64,000 bases of DNA, from contig NZ_MSCJ01000001.1 in assembly GCF_002954615.1 (NCBI RefSeq), forward strand, positions 372,001-436,000, given 5' to 3'. The notes beneath the pieces were generated by a model, which was given only the letters and a program-made list of their open reading frames with translations, had not been told where the DNA came from and searched no databases. Shown in pieces: positions 37,190-46,519 of the stretch. The position numbers and the translations under genes were made by a program. This DNA is from Photobacterium angustum. Its GTDB lineage: Bacteria; Pseudomonadota; Gammaproteobacteria; Enterobacterales; Vibrionaceae. The number at the start of each line of letters is the position of its first letter. Position 1 is the first letter of the stretch.

Positions 37190-38464
37190 TTAATGGCTTG
37201 GTCTTACTTTATATTCAGCTTTATCAAGCCCATGCTTTTTCATTCTTAGATAAAGCTTTTTACGTGGGATTTGCAAATAGGATGAGACTTCATTGATACG
37301 TCCTGCAAACAGGTATAGCGCATCTTCAATGACTTGTTTTTCATAGCCATCAACTAAATCATCCAGCGGGCTACTCATTTGCTCAAGGGGTTTAGAACGT
37401 TCTTGCCCGGCTAATTTCACAATGCCAATGGCGTATAACTCTGCAACGTTTTTAAGCTCTAAGACATTCCCTGGCCACTCATAGCGACAGAGTGTGTTGA
37501 TGTAGGCTTTATCAATAGCGGGTAAGGCTTTATTAAGTTTTTTACAGCTCTGTTTTAAGTAGTGTTTAAAAATAAAGGTAATATCGCTACTACGTTGACG
37601 CAGTGTCGGCAGACTAAAACGTACTTGGCTTAAAAAATAAAATAGCTCAGGTAAGAACTGTTCACTTTCCACCGATGGCTCGGGTGAGCCTGTAAATAAA
37701 GCAAGTAAACGTACTTCTTTTTTACCTTGTCGCTCTTGTTCTAATAAGAAACGACATAACCATTGCTGGCTTTCAATTGGCATAATGTGTGGATTACTTA
37801 AACACAAACAACCGCTGCGAGCTGAAATCATGCTACGTTGAAGATCGGGTGTACAAGTAATACTTGAGCCATCAATTTCGATAAACGGGCCTTGATGAAG
37901 CGGGCTATTTTTATGAAGTATTTTAGCGACGGTATGACGCCCCGTGCCGTTTTCACCTTCAATTAAGGCGTCCTTGGTTGAATTAACAACCTGTTTTAAT
38001 TGTTCGCGTATTTTTACAATCAATGGACTCTCACCGAGAAGTAGCTCGGTTGCCGTATTGTGCAATGTTTTACGTTGTTCAATGATTTGTTTACGCTGAG
38101 GCAGGTGCTTTTCTAGTAGCTTGATCAGTTCTTTAGGCTGTAATGGTTTTTGTAAAAAATCAATCGCACCTTTTTTAAGCGCGTCAACAGCCATTGGAAT
38201 ATCGCCATGACCAGTTACGATAATGACTGGAATTTCGTTATCAAAATCTTGAATTTTTTCTAATAGCTCCATGCCATCTAAACCGGGCATGTACATATCT
38301 GTCACAATAACTCCAGACCAATTATGATTTAACATATCAATCACTTTGGTTGAGTCTTGAACCGTTGCTACGTTGTAGCCTGACAGCTCTAATAACTCTT
38401 GGTAGGCATCTAATACATCTTGATCGTCATCGACAATCAGTACATTTATTTCATCACTCATCAT
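37190..38464 (-). CDS. pgtA: PgtA-type response regulator with degenerate AAA+ domain
   Basis: A 424-residue regulator: receiver domain (about 7-120) with phospho-acceptor Asp56 in IVTDMYMPG and Lys in FLQKPLQP; a sigma-54-activator-like central domain; and a Fis-type helix-turn-helix at the C-terminus (GRINEVSSYLQIPRKKLYLRMKK). The central domain is degraded: Walker A reads GENGTGRHT (Lys to Arg), the GAFTGA sigma-54 loop is missing, and the Walker B acidic pair is replaced (CLCLSNPHIMP). It is therefore unlikely to open sigma-54 promoters by ATP hydrolysis. It resembles Salmonella PgtA, activator of phosphoglycerate transport. Its start overlaps the pgtB stop. Confidence 0.83.
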   Translation of the reverse strand: MMSDEINVLIVDDDQDVLDAYQELLELSGYNVATVQDSTKVIDMLNHNWSGVIVTDMYMPGLDGMELLEKIQDFDNEIPVIIVTGHGDIPMAVDALKKGAIDFLQKPLQPKELIKLLEKHLPQRKQIIEQRKTLHNTATELLLGESPLIVKIREQLKQVVNSTKDALIEGENGTGRHTVAKILHKNSPLHQGPFIEIDGSSITCTPDLQRSMISARSGCLCLSNPHIMPIESQQWLCRFLLEQERQGKKEVRLLALFTGSPEPSVESEQFLPELFYFLSQVRFSLPTLRQRSSDITFIFKHYLKQSCKKLNKALPAIDKAYINTLCRYEWPGNVLELKNVAELYAIGIVKLAGQERSKPLEQMSSPLDDLVDGYEKQVIEDALYLFAGRINEVSSYLQIPRKKLYLRMKKHGLDKAEYKVRPSH

Positions 38465-40838
38465 CTTTTTTTAACTCCAAAACAATCATCGCTCCACCTG
38501 TGAGACCAGAAGCGAGGAAGATGTTACCTTTTAATCTTGTCATAATTGAACCACAGATGCTTAATCCTAAACCAAGACCAACATCTTTTGTTGTCGTAAA
38601 AGGTATGAATAATTTCTCAATAATGTCATGACTAAAGCCATTACCGCTATCTAAAACTGCGATCCTTATAGTTTTTTTTGTGCTTTCTAGCTGAAGTATT
38701 GTTATTTGGCGTTCTTCACAGCTAGCGACAGCATCACAGCTATTAACCAGTAGATTTACGAGTACTTGTTCAAGTTGTACCTGATCTGCTTGAGCAAAAA
38801 GCGGTGTGGTAATGGTGTTTGTTATGGTTGTCTTTTGTACTTTGGCGCGACTTTCAACTATGACGATAGCTTGCTTGATTGAATCTTTAATATCAACTCG
38901 CGTTAACGGATTCGTGGCTGATTGTTTTTTTGCGAAATTACGTAAGCTAGTGATCAGTTTACTCATACGCGTCACTAAGTCTTCTATCTTTTCGATACTA
39001 TCAGGTAATTTGTCATATTTTTGATTATCGATTGCAAGTTTCGCACTAAATAGACGTGTCGAAATCGCAGAAAGAGGCTGGTTCAACTCATGAGCGAGTG
39101 ATGTCATGGTTTGTCCAACCGTGACCATTTTAGCCGCTTGGATTAACTCATCTTGAGTGGCAATTAAATCCCCTTCGATGCGTTTACGATCTTCTATTTC
39201 TGCTTTTAGCTGTTGGTTTCTTAAGATCAATGACTGCGTTTTTTCTGTGACTTTACTTTCAAGCCAACGGGTGGTTTTTTCTTGTTCAGTAATGTCGGTC
39301 ATAGTGATTATGACTTTATCCTGATTTCCTTGTTTGAATACGCGAAAATCGAGTCTGAGATAGAAGATGTTATTTTGATCTGTACTAAAGGTTACCGTGA
39401 GTTTGTATGCACCTAATTGTCTTAATGGGCTTTTTTGATGAAAGAGCTGGATAAGTTTATGAGAAACCGAGCTATCAAATAAATCCCATAACGTTTGGTG
39501 TTGGCTTATACGATCAAAGTTAAATTGCTTCAGAGCTTGTAAATTGACAGATTCAACAACACCCTGCATGTTACAAGTGATGATACTTGCTTGAGTGTTA
39601 TTGATCAGGTTAAGGGCATTTGTAGTTTGGATATCTTGCATTTGCTGACAGAAATCACGCAAGTTATCGCCAAGCATGCCGATCTCATCTTCACCTGTCG
39701 TTGCAATTTTGGCATTAAGATCGCCTTTTGCAACCGCGTATAAATCTTTACTCAATAAATTTAAGCGATTCACTATACCGTTACCGACAAGGTAAACCGA
39801 GAGAAAAATAGTGAGTATGATAGTGATAAATACAACGCCAAATAACATTGTGTTACTCAGGAAAATAGCACTATGTGTTTCATCGTTTAGATTTTTAAGA
39901 GAGTTATCCGCATGTTCAACCAATGTTTGGATCATTTCTTCTTGTTGATAAAGACGCTGTTTAATATCCAGTTTAGTACGGTCTATTTGCAGCCCTAAAA
40001 CGACATCAAGTTTTAGTTGCTGTTCGAGTTGACCACCGGGTTTTAAGATAGTGGTAAATCTCTCTAATAATTGGCGAAATGGAACGGCTGAAGGATAATT
40101 ACTTATATTTTTACTAATAGCATTAAGCTCGGTAATTTTATGGCCGATAAAATTAAAGGCGTTTTCAATGTCTCTATTTTTGCGTTGAAGAACGATCTCT
40201 TCTACTAATTGATGAAGCTCATTTTCTTTGATGGTAATAGATTGAATTAATGAGAATTCATTCATAACATTGTTTACAACATCAAGTTGAACTGCGTCTT
40301 TTTTAATTCCGTGACGGTTCATGTTATTGAGTTTCCACTCAACTTCTTGGCGTAGTGGTGTCAGCTCATCAATAAGATCGTGATGGATCCATTTTAAGCT
40401 GTTTTCCGTTTGCTTTAAGGCAAACAAGCCACTATTTCTCTGTTGTAGCAGTATTGTGTAATTATCTATTTGTTTTACAAGCGTTTGTTGACCTGATTTT
40501 ATTGCAGGATAATAGTGTAGATTAGCAATGTTATTAATGGCTAAGCTTATATTATCGAGAATATGCGTGATTTTGTTTTTGATGGTTTCATGCTTGAGCG
40601 GGTTGGTATTTTGGCCCAAATTATTCAATGCCGCCTGTAGCTCAGCGGTGTTGCGCTCTAACTGATAACTAGCCTGTAAGGTTGGCATATTGTTATCCGT
40701 GATCGTTTCAATTTGTGTGCTGAGTTTTTCCCAATTGATGACGGCGATAAGGCTGACTGTAATGGTGAGAAATGCCATCAAAATGATCGCCATAATAAGG
40801 CGACTACCAATGGTTTTCTTGTTGATATAGCGGATCAT
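38454..40838 (-). CDS. pgtB: PgtB-type membrane sensor histidine kinase
   Basis: A 794-residue kinase: N-terminal transmembrane helix (about 13-32), a long helical periplasmic sensor region, a second transmembrane helix (about 325-350), HAMP, a PAS-like domain, and a kinase core with His583 in LAHELNQPLS, the N box VNLLVNSCDAV and the G boxes DSGNGFS and GLGLGLSICGS. It overlaps pgtC by 4 bases (ATGA) and pgtA by 11. Salmonella PgtB senses phosphoglycerates together with PgtC; the ligand here is inferred from that family. Confidence 0.83.
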   Translation of the reverse strand: MIRYINKKTIGSRLIMAIILMAFLTITVSLIAVINWEKLSTQIETITDNNMPTLQASYQLERNTAELQAALNNLGQNTNPLKHETIKNKITHILDNISLAINNIANLHYYPAIKSGQQTLVKQIDNYTILLQQRNSGLFALKQTENSLKWIHHDLIDELTPLRQEVEWKLNNMNRHGIKKDAVQLDVVNNVMNEFSLIQSITIKENELHQLVEEIVLQRKNRDIENAFNFIGHKITELNAISKNISNYPSAVPFRQLLERFTTILKPGGQLEQQLKLDVVLGLQIDRTKLDIKQRLYQQEEMIQTLVEHADNSLKNLNDETHSAIFLSNTMLFGVVFITIILTIFLSVYLVGNGIVNRLNLLSKDLYAVAKGDLNAKIATTGEDEIGMLGDNLRDFCQQMQDIQTTNALNLINNTQASIITCNMQGVVESVNLQALKQFNFDRISQHQTLWDLFDSSVSHKLIQLFHQKSPLRQLGAYKLTVTFSTDQNNIFYLRLDFRVFKQGNQDKVIITMTDITEQEKTTRWLESKVTEKTQSLILRNQQLKAEIEDRKRIEGDLIATQDELIQAAKMVTVGQTMTSLAHELNQPLSAISTRLFSAKLAIDNQKYDKLPDSIEKIEDLVTRMSKLITSLRNFAKKQSATNPLTRVDIKDSIKQAIVIVESRAKVQKTTITNTITTPLFAQADQVQLEQVLVNLLVNSCDAVASCEERQITILQLESTKKTIRIAVLDSGNGFSHDIIEKLFIPFTTTKDVGLGLGLSICGSIMTRLKGNIFLASGLTGGAMIVLELKKDDE

Positions 40839-42085
40839 TGCAATGCCGGATTCCCGTTAATAATCTTGTGGCTTAATGCGATGGCTTGCTCAAGTTGCGC
40901 TGCCATTTTTCCCCGCCATTGCTGTCTAAAATAATCAACTTGCGGGTTATCTCTAAATAGAGGTAACTCATGATATATCTTATTTTTTAAATCATCTATG
41001 CCAATCGGTGAGGTTGAAGCCAAGTGTTTCGCATGAAGAAAATCAGCATGTTGTTGTTCTGTTAATTTATTTGATGAGGCTTCAATCGAATGCAGCAATT
41101 GCCATACTTGGTTTAGTTGGGGAAGCTGACTACTAATAGTTTGTTCAAAAAGATGCTTTACTAAGCCTGAACGTTGCTGAATTACCTCGTAATCTAACGA
41201 TTCAACATTAAACGTATTTTTAATAAACTCATCTCGGTCAATATCGCTATTATTTGCAAGTTGCTCGTCAATTGTTAATTTGGTTTGGCATTCTTGTGAA
41301 AGTAATAAACTCACAAAATCTCTCGTAAATTGTGAATGGTGACTGTTTTTTACCATGGCTACATAATGGGGTAATAAAGGGCTTTGTGGTTGATAGCTAA
41401 AATCAACAAATGAAAATTGTTTTTTATAAGTGTGTGCATATCTATCAACAACAGGTCCTATACCAATTAAACCACGAGAAATAGCCTCACTGAGTGAAAA
41501 TGCACTGGTTTCCACTGATGAAAGGTTTCCTCCAATTTGATAGAGCAATCGCCAACCTTCAACCCAACCATATTGCTGCAATATATTTTCAATCATTAAA
41601 TGGGTGGTATCTGAACGATAAGGACTGCTAATACTAATGTGGCGGTAGTAATAAGGTTTTATCAAATCTTTTAAGCTGCTAGGAGTTGGTAAGTTATTCT
41701 TATTTAAATAATTATTATTCCACAGTAGTCCGAATCCTGTGTGGCCAAAGGAAATAACATTACGTGAAAGTTGAGAAGGCGTTTGTTTGATTTTAGCTTC
41801 ATTAAGCGGCAACAACTTTTGGTTGTTGATTAGAGGTTGGAAGAAGGTTGGTGATGATGAAATGATAATATCAATATCATGGTTGTTCTGTTGCAGTAAC
41901 CTAAGCCCTGATTCTTCACGTCTTACTATGACTCTAACTTCGCTTTTTGGATACTGTTGTTTAAATTCTTTAACGATCGGATTTAGTACAGATTCTGAAA
42001 ACGTCGTTAAAACGATTAAATTCTGAGTCGGTTGGGCAAGTACTGGCGCGGCGAAAAAAAAGAGGAAGGAGAAGAAGCGTACCAT
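40835..42085 (-). CDS. pgtC: PgtC-type periplasmic sensor protein
   Basis: A 416-residue secreted protein with a signal peptide (MVRFFSFLFFFAAPVLAQ) and a solute-binding fold of the iron/thiamine/phosphoglycerate type (NLIVLTTFSESVLNPIVKEF, IGIGPVVDRYAHTYKK). In Salmonella PgtC works upstream of the PgtB kinase. It is the first gene of the three-gene operon. No transporter (pgtP) lies next to it in this window, so its target is open. Confidence 0.8.
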   Translation of the reverse strand: MVRFFSFLFFFAAPVLAQPTQNLIVLTTFSESVLNPIVKEFKQQYPKSEVRVIVRREESGLRLLQQNNHDIDIIISSSPTFFQPLINNQKLLPLNEAKIKQTPSQLSRNVISFGHTGFGLLWNNNYLNKNNLPTPSSLKDLIKPYYYRHISISSPYRSDTTHLMIENILQQYGWVEGWRLLYQIGGNLSSVETSAFSLSEAISRGLIGIGPVVDRYAHTYKKQFSFVDFSYQPQSPLLPHYVAMVKNSHHSQFTRDFVSLLLSQECQTKLTIDEQLANNSDIDRDEFIKNTFNVESLDYEVIQQRSGLVKHLFEQTISSQLPQLNQVWQLLHSIEASSNKLTEQQHADFLHAKHLASTSPIGIDDLKNKIYHELPLFRDNPQVDYFRQQWRGKMAAQLEQAIALSHKIINGNPALQ

Positions 42086-42286
42086 GTTAAACCGTAATCC
42101 CTAGCGTATCTCGACTAAACTTTTATATTTTTCGATAATTAGGAATGTACCTATACCATTCAGTAACAATTTATGCCTTATATCAATAGCAATTTACGGT
42201 ATAGCTCACAAAAAATAGGTGCATATGACGCGTTATGAGCGCTTTATAGCGATTAATCTAGATGAAAGAAAATAAATCATAGCGAT

Positions 42287-42316
42287 AAAAAAAACCGAGC
42301 ATAGACTCGGTTTTTT
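42287..42316 (-). terminator. Terminator after yfbU
   Basis: AAAACCGAG/CTCGGTTTT arms with a six-base loop and A/T runs on both sides. Confidence 0.82.
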
Positions 42317-42332
42317 AGGAAAAAATGAAAAA

Positions 42333-42839
42333 TTACGCTGTGATTATTTGCTGAATTTCGTTGCAAGATAAATGGTATTGGCGTGGACAGTTACGCCACA
42401 CTTTTAACATGCGTTGGTATTTTTCTAGCATCGGGACTTGGCTATTGAAGCGATGCTCTGTTTTTTCAAACTGAGGATATAAACCTTCATCATCAACGAG
42501 GAAGCGGACGTAATGCATGAGCTGTGCTTCAGTAGCAGCATCAAAACCAAGGAATTGTAATCGGCGTTGATCTATATCTTTGGCGCCATCACAACGACAA
42601 TCTTCAAGGTTAAATGATTCTTGGAGGGCGTGGTACATCTCCATAAAGTCGATAACTTGACGACAATCATCTTCAGGTAAATTACCAAAGTCTTTATCTA
42701 GTTCACGCATTTGTAATGCATAGCCACGTTCAACAATGGTTTGAAGGCGACGATAATGTGCTGCGTTTTCAGGTGTCAGTTTTGACATCAAGTAGTACTG
42801 ATTAGATAAAATTAAGCGTTGAGCGTGGGTCATTTCCAT
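42333..42839 (-). CDS. yfbU: YfbU family protein
   Basis: A 168-residue protein matching E. coli YfbU ([15 protein letters not shown] start, [18 protein letters not shown], and [16 protein letters not shown] at the end). The ATG at 42839 matches the E. coli N-terminus and has TGAGG upstream; a frame twelve codons longer is open but lacks support. It has an insertion rich in Cys/Asp ([15 protein letters not shown]). Function is unknown, although overexpression in E. coli is reported to be toxic. In E. coli it lies near yfbV and ackA. Confidence 0.9.
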   Translation of the reverse strand: MEMTHAQRLILSNQYYLMSKLTPENAAHYRRLQTIVERGYALQMRELDKDFGNLPEDDCRQVIDFMEMYHALQESFNLEDCRCDGAKDIDQRRLQFLGFDAATEAQLMHYVRFLVDDEGLYPQFEKTEHRFNSQVPMLEKYQRMLKVWRNCPRQYHLSCNEIQQIITA

Positions 42840-43061
42840 TTGAGTTAACCTCATTAATATTTTATTTTCTGCCATTGAGAGTAGCAGGTTAGGTATAAAA
42901 TAAATTGATCTGACACCATATGGGCATCTTTTTTTGTTACAGTATATTATTAAAAATGAAAAATCATAATTATTGCAAGGTCATGGTTGTTGTCGTGCAA
43001 TACCGTTAAAATAATATAGCTCTCTCTGTAGTCGGGCGAGTATAAAATATCACCGTTTCAA

Positions 43062-43104
43062 AGGTTGTTATTGCAGGGCATTCGGCAACAACAACCTTTT
43101 TGTT
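43062..43104. terminator. Hairpin downstream of fhs
   Basis: AAAGGTTGTT (43062-43071) pairs with AACAACCTTT (43092-43101), with an inner TTGC/GCAA pairing. The T run is on the plus strand. On the minus strand, the fhs side, it could still stabilise the message end. Confidence 0.55.
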
Positions 43105-43119
43105 AACCTTTAGCCGTTG

Positions 43120-44874
43120 TTAGCTTAAGCCGATAATATTGCCATTCTCATCGATATCAAGATTCATAAATGCGGGCTTTTCAGGTAACCCTGGCATTGT
43201 CATTACATTGCCGCATAAAGCATAAATAAATCCAGCCCCTGCACACAATTTTAATTCTCGTACTGGGACGGTAAAGCCTTTTGGTGCCCCTTTAATACTA
43301 GGGTCGGTTGAAATAGATAACGGTGTCTTTGCCATACAAATAGCCAGTTCATCAAACCCTAGAGCTTTAAATTTGACTAATTGTTGTTGAGCTACCTCTG
43401 ATAACTCTACATGGTTTGCCCCATATCCTACTTCAGCCACAGCCATTATTTTTTCTTCTAATGGCTGGTTTAGTTGATATAAAGGAGTGAAGTTTGCTTT
43501 ATGTTGGCAGGCTTTCACTACACACTCTGCGAGTTTAATCGTGCCTTCACCGCCTTTAGCAAAGGCTTCACTGATAGCAACGTCTACAAATGTTTCAAAA
43601 CTCTCGGCTTTGATCATAGCTTGTAGTTGCGCTAATTCGGTATCTGTATCTTGTGGGAAACGGTTAATTGCGACAACAACGGGGACACCATAACGGGCGG
43701 CATTACTGATATGCCACTTTAAGTTTTCAAACCCTGCAACCAGCGCATCATTGTTTTCGGCAAAAATACCGTCAGGTAAAGCTTGTCCTGGACGTAAATC
43801 GTAAAGACCAGAGTTGGCTTTTAAGCCACGCAATGTTGCCACAACAACGGCACAATCAGGGCCTCTTTTGGCTTGCTGGGCTTTAATATTACAGGCTTTT
43901 TCAAATCCCATATCAGAGCCAAAGCCACCTTCAGTAATGGTGAACTCACTGAGTTTTAATGCGATTTTATCTGCGATAATCGATGAGTTTCCGTGCGCGA
44001 TATTGGCAAAAGGACCTGCGTGGATAAGAGTGGGCACGCCTTCTAAGGTTTGCATTAGAGTGGGCTCAATGGCATCGCAGAGGGTGACAGTCATGGCTCC
44101 TGCTACTTGCAGATCTTCTGTAGTAACAGGGTTACCATCAAGATCATAAGCGACGACAATACGACCAATGCGTTTACGCATATCATGGAGATCATCGGCA
44201 AGCGCTAAAATAGCCATGAGTTCAGAGGCGGCTGTGATATCAAAGCCGTCATGGCGCTCTAAACCATTAATGGTTTTATCTGGTTCATTTTGACCTATAG
44301 TGATCATTCTTAAAGCACGATCATTATGATCCATCACGCGTTTCCAAGTGATGTTATTAATGTCGATACGTAGCGCAGGTAATCCGGTTTTTTCACTGAA
44401 TAGATCATAACCTAAACGTGACTCATGATATAAGCGAGCATCAATTGCGGCTGCTGCAAGGTTATGTGCTGCTGTTACTGCATGAATATCACCAGTAAGG
44501 TGCAGGTTCAGCTTATCCATTGGTGCGACTTGACTATAACCGCCGCCAGCTGCGCCACCTTTTACGCCAAAGACCGGTCCCATTGAGGGTTGTCGAATAC
44601 AAGCCATCACTGAGCGATCAATTTTTGCTAACCCTTGTGCTAAACCAATCGTTGTAACGGTTTTTCCCTCTCCTAGTGGTGTGGGTGTAATCGCAGTAAC
44701 GACCACCAGTTTCCCTTCTGATTGATCCGTTAACCGATTTAAAATGGCAGGTTTTATTTTTGCTTTTAATGAACCTTGCGGTGTCAGTTCTTGTGGTTGA
44801 ATACCCGCTTTTTTGGCAATGTCTTCAATTGGAGAGAGTAGGGTGTCACGGCAAATATCGATGTCGCTTTTCAT
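43120..44874 (-). CDS. fhs: Formate-tetrahydrofolate ligase
   Basis: Joins formate and tetrahydrofolate with ATP to give 10-formyl-THF, the one-carbon donor for purines and initiator tRNA. It has 584 residues, near the family length. The ATP P-loop reads [10 protein letters not shown], and further family marks are [22 protein letters not shown] (in two parts), [20 protein letters not shown] and [15 protein letters not shown]. coli lacks this gene. It lies between yfbU and the pfl cluster, which makes formate, and a perfect-consensus PurR box lies about 92 bases upstream. Confidence 0.96.
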   Translation of the reverse strand: MKSDIDICRDTLLSPIEDIAKKAGIQPQELTPQGSLKAKIKPAILNRLTDQSEGKLVVVTAITPTPLGEGKTVTTIGLAQGLAKIDRSVMACIRQPSMGPVFGVKGGAAGGGYSQVAPMDKLNLHLTGDIHAVTAAHNLAAAAIDARLYHESRLGYDLFSEKTGLPALRIDINNITWKRVMDHNDRALRMITIGQNEPDKTINGLERHDGFDITAASELMAILALADDLHDMRKRIGRIVVAYDLDGNPVTTEDLQVAGAMTVTLCDAIEPTLMQTLEGVPTLIHAGPFANIAHGNSSIIADKIALKLSEFTITEGGFGSDMGFEKACNIKAQQAKRGPDCAVVVATLRGLKANSGLYDLRPGQALPDGIFAENNDALVAGFENLKWHISNAARYGVPVVVAINRFPQDTDTELAQLQAMIKAESFETFVDVAISEAFAKGGEGTIKLAECVVKACQHKANFTPLYQLNQPLEEKIMAVAEVGYGANHVELSEVAQQQLVKFKALGFDELAICMAKTPLSISTDPSIKGAPKGFTVPVRELKLCAGAGFIYALCGNVMTMPGLPEKPAFMNLDIDENGNIIGLS

Positions 44875-44965
44875 ATAGGCTATATCCTCACAGTAGAAAT
44901 CATGCGTATCTGCGTGATATGAGTGGTATTGGTTTTAAATACTATAGATAAGACAATCCATAGTG

Positions 44966-44981
44966 ACGCAATCGTTTGCTT
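44966..44981 (-). promoter_or_regulatory. PurR box upstream of fhs
   Basis: On the minus strand this reads AAGCAAACGATTGCGT, which fits the PurR consensus ANGCAANCGNTTNCNT at every fixed position. It overlaps a candidate -35 (TTGCGT) with TATAGT 19 bases further on as a possible -10. It implies repression of fhs when purines are plentiful. Confidence 0.75.
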
Positions 44982-45250
44982 TTCTTTTATACTATTATTT
45001 TATCATGGTTAAATTTGTTTTTGTTGTTATTAATTGCTGCTGGTTTTGGTTGCGTTTTGTACCGTATACAAGATTTATTGAATGAGTATTAGAGATAGGT
45101 AATAAAAGAATAAGAAAGCGACTAGTCAGTCACTAGAGCAGAAGCAGTATATCGGTATATAGAGTAGAAGTAAGAAGGTGAGCTTAGTTAATACTGAAAA
45201 CTCTGGTTGCAATATTGGCTGTGTGTTTGTTGATCATTACACTTTAAAAT
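44982..45250. other. Intergenic region between the fhs promoter and the small membrane ORF
   Basis: AT-rich with A/G-rich stretches (for example around 45100-45180). No convincing ORF, hairpin or operator beyond the PurR and FNR-like sites on its two sides. Confidence 0.35.
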
Positions 45251-45264
45251 TTGACATATATCAA
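45251..45264 (+). promoter_or_regulatory. FNR/CRP-family palindrome upstream of the small membrane ORF
   Basis: TTGACATATATCAA matches the FNR core TTGAY-N4-ATCAA. Its left half is also a perfect -35, TTGACA, with a weak AAATAT 17 bases on. A start point 41.5 bases after its centre would fall just inside the ORF, so class-II activation does not fit; overlap with the -35 would suit repression. Confidence 0.55.
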
Positions 45265-45294
45265 AATCATTAGAAATATTAAAGGAAGCTATCA

Positions 45295-45399
45295 ATGAAC
45301 GAGCCCGTGACTAAGTTGAAACATACAGCACCACTTTCGATTGGCATTATGCTATTTTTTATTACATTTTTGACGATTATTTTGCCATTGTCTCGTTAA
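45295..45399 (+). CDS. 34-residue single-span membrane protein, unknown
   Basis: ATG at 45295 with a strong AAGGA ribosome site eight bases upstream. The peptide starts MNEPVTKLKHTAPLS and continues with one hydrophobic helix (IGIMLFFITFLTIILPL) ending SR. An FNR-like palindrome lies upstream and an intrinsic terminator 25 bases downstream, so it forms a complete single-gene transcription unit beside the pfl cluster. I do not recognise the family; small membrane proteins near anaerobic genes are known in Vibrionaceae. A respiratory-complex accessory role is only a guess. Confidence 0.6.
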   Translation: MNEPVTKLKHTAPLSIGIMLFFITFLTIILPLSR

Positions 45400-45423
45400 G
45401 ATAGTTACTGCTGAATACATATT

Positions 45424-45450
45424 AAAAAGCGAGCTAATGCTCGCTTTTTT
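45424..45450. terminator. Bidirectional terminator between the small membrane ORF and pflA
   Basis: Perfect 11-bp arms AAAAAGCGAGC / GCTCGCTTTTT with a TAAT loop; A and T runs serve both convergent genes. Confidence 0.9.
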
Positions 45451-45469
45451 GTATTTTTCGCTAAGTGAA

Positions 45470-46210
45470 TTAGTACATCACTTTATGGCCATAACTAGAA
45501 AGGATTTCTTTAATCGCTTCCATGGTTTCTTTTTTTGGTGGTTTCACACCAGCTAATGGGTATTCAAAGCCCATCGCTTCCCACTTGTGCTCACCTAATT
45601 GATGGTAAGGAAGTAGTTCAATCTTCTCGATATTGTCCATATCTTTTATGAACTCACCAAGTTGATGTGCAGAATGTTCGTCATCGGTGTAACCCGGAAC
45701 AACAACATAACGGATCCAGGTTTTTTGACCACGTTGGTGCAGGTAACGAGCAAAGTCGAGTACGCGTTTATTGGAAACGCCAACGAGATTTTGGTGAACA
45801 CCATCATCCATTTGTTTAAGATCTAGCATCACAAGATCCGTTGCGTCTAACACTTCATCAACCACATCAGTATGCTTGCGAATATAGCCGTTGGTATCTA
45901 AACAGGTATGGATCCCTTCAGCTTGAGCAGCTCGGAAAAAGTCACGAACAAATTCAGGTTGAAGCATCGCCTCGCCACCAGAAGCGGTAACACCACCGCC
46001 AGATGAATTCATAAAGTGACGATATGATTTCGCTTCATGCATAAGTTCGTCTACCGTTGCTTCACGACCGCCATGAGTATCCCATGTATCGCGGTTATGA
46101 CAGTACTGACAGCGCATTAAACAACCTTGCAGAAAAACAATAAAACGGATACCTGGTCCATCGACGGTTCCGCAAGATTCAAATGAGTGAATACGACCTG
46201 TTGCTGACAT
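45470..46210 (-). CDS. pflA: Pyruvate formate-lyase activating enzyme
   Basis: A radical-SAM enzyme (246 residues, as in E. coli) that makes the glycyl radical on PflB. The cluster cysteines are Cys30, Cys34 and Cys37 in [13 protein letters not shown]; the glycine-rich SAM motif [12 protein letters not shown] follows. It lies downstream of pflB behind a terminator and a 309-base gap, so it probably has its own promoter as well as readthrough. Confidence 0.97.
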   Translation of the reverse strand: MSATGRIHSFESCGTVDGPGIRFIVFLQGCLMRCQYCHNRDTWDTHGGREATVDELMHEAKSYRHFMNSSGGGVTASGGEAMLQPEFVRDFFRAAQAEGIHTCLDTNGYIRKHTDVVDEVLDATDLVMLDLKQMDDGVHQNLVGVSNKRVLDFARYLHQRGQKTWIRYVVVPGYTDDEHSAHQLGEFIKDMDNIEKIELLPYHQLGEHKWEAMGFEYPLAGVKPPKKETMEAIKEILSSYGHKVMY

Positions 46211-46447
46211 TGATTACTTCTCCGCATGCTGCGTTTATTTAAGTGTTATTTTATTACAAACCACCTAGGTATTGTAGCGAAATATCTGGATGAAAATCAG
46301 GGATATTCATTGATATTGTGTCAATTTATCGCGAACTTATAAAAATTTGAGAGGGATGATTCCAATACAGATAGGGAGGTTCGAATTATCGGAAATTTTG
46401 TACTGTTTTTACAAAGTCAGGCAAGGTAAAAGTTTAGCGTGGACATA
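46211..46447. other. pflA upstream region
   Basis: AT-rich. It contains TTGATATTGTGTCAA, two good FNR half-sites but with a five-base spacer where FNR needs four. No other site or ORF is convincing. Confidence 0.35.
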
Positions 46448-46476
46448 AAAAAACCGGTCATTAAGACCGGTTTTTT
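46448..46476 (-). terminator. Terminator after pflB
   Basis: AAAAAACCGGTC/GACCGGTTTTTT perfect 12-bp arms with a T run on the minus strand. Confidence 0.9.
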
Positions 46477-46519
46477 ATCAGGAAACAAGCTTCCTACATA
46501 CTAAACTGTACGCTCTAAA

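Noticed and set aside
46310..46330. FNR-like sequence TTGATATTGTGTCAA upstream of pflA
   Set aside because: The half-sites are good but the spacer is five bases; FNR requires four.
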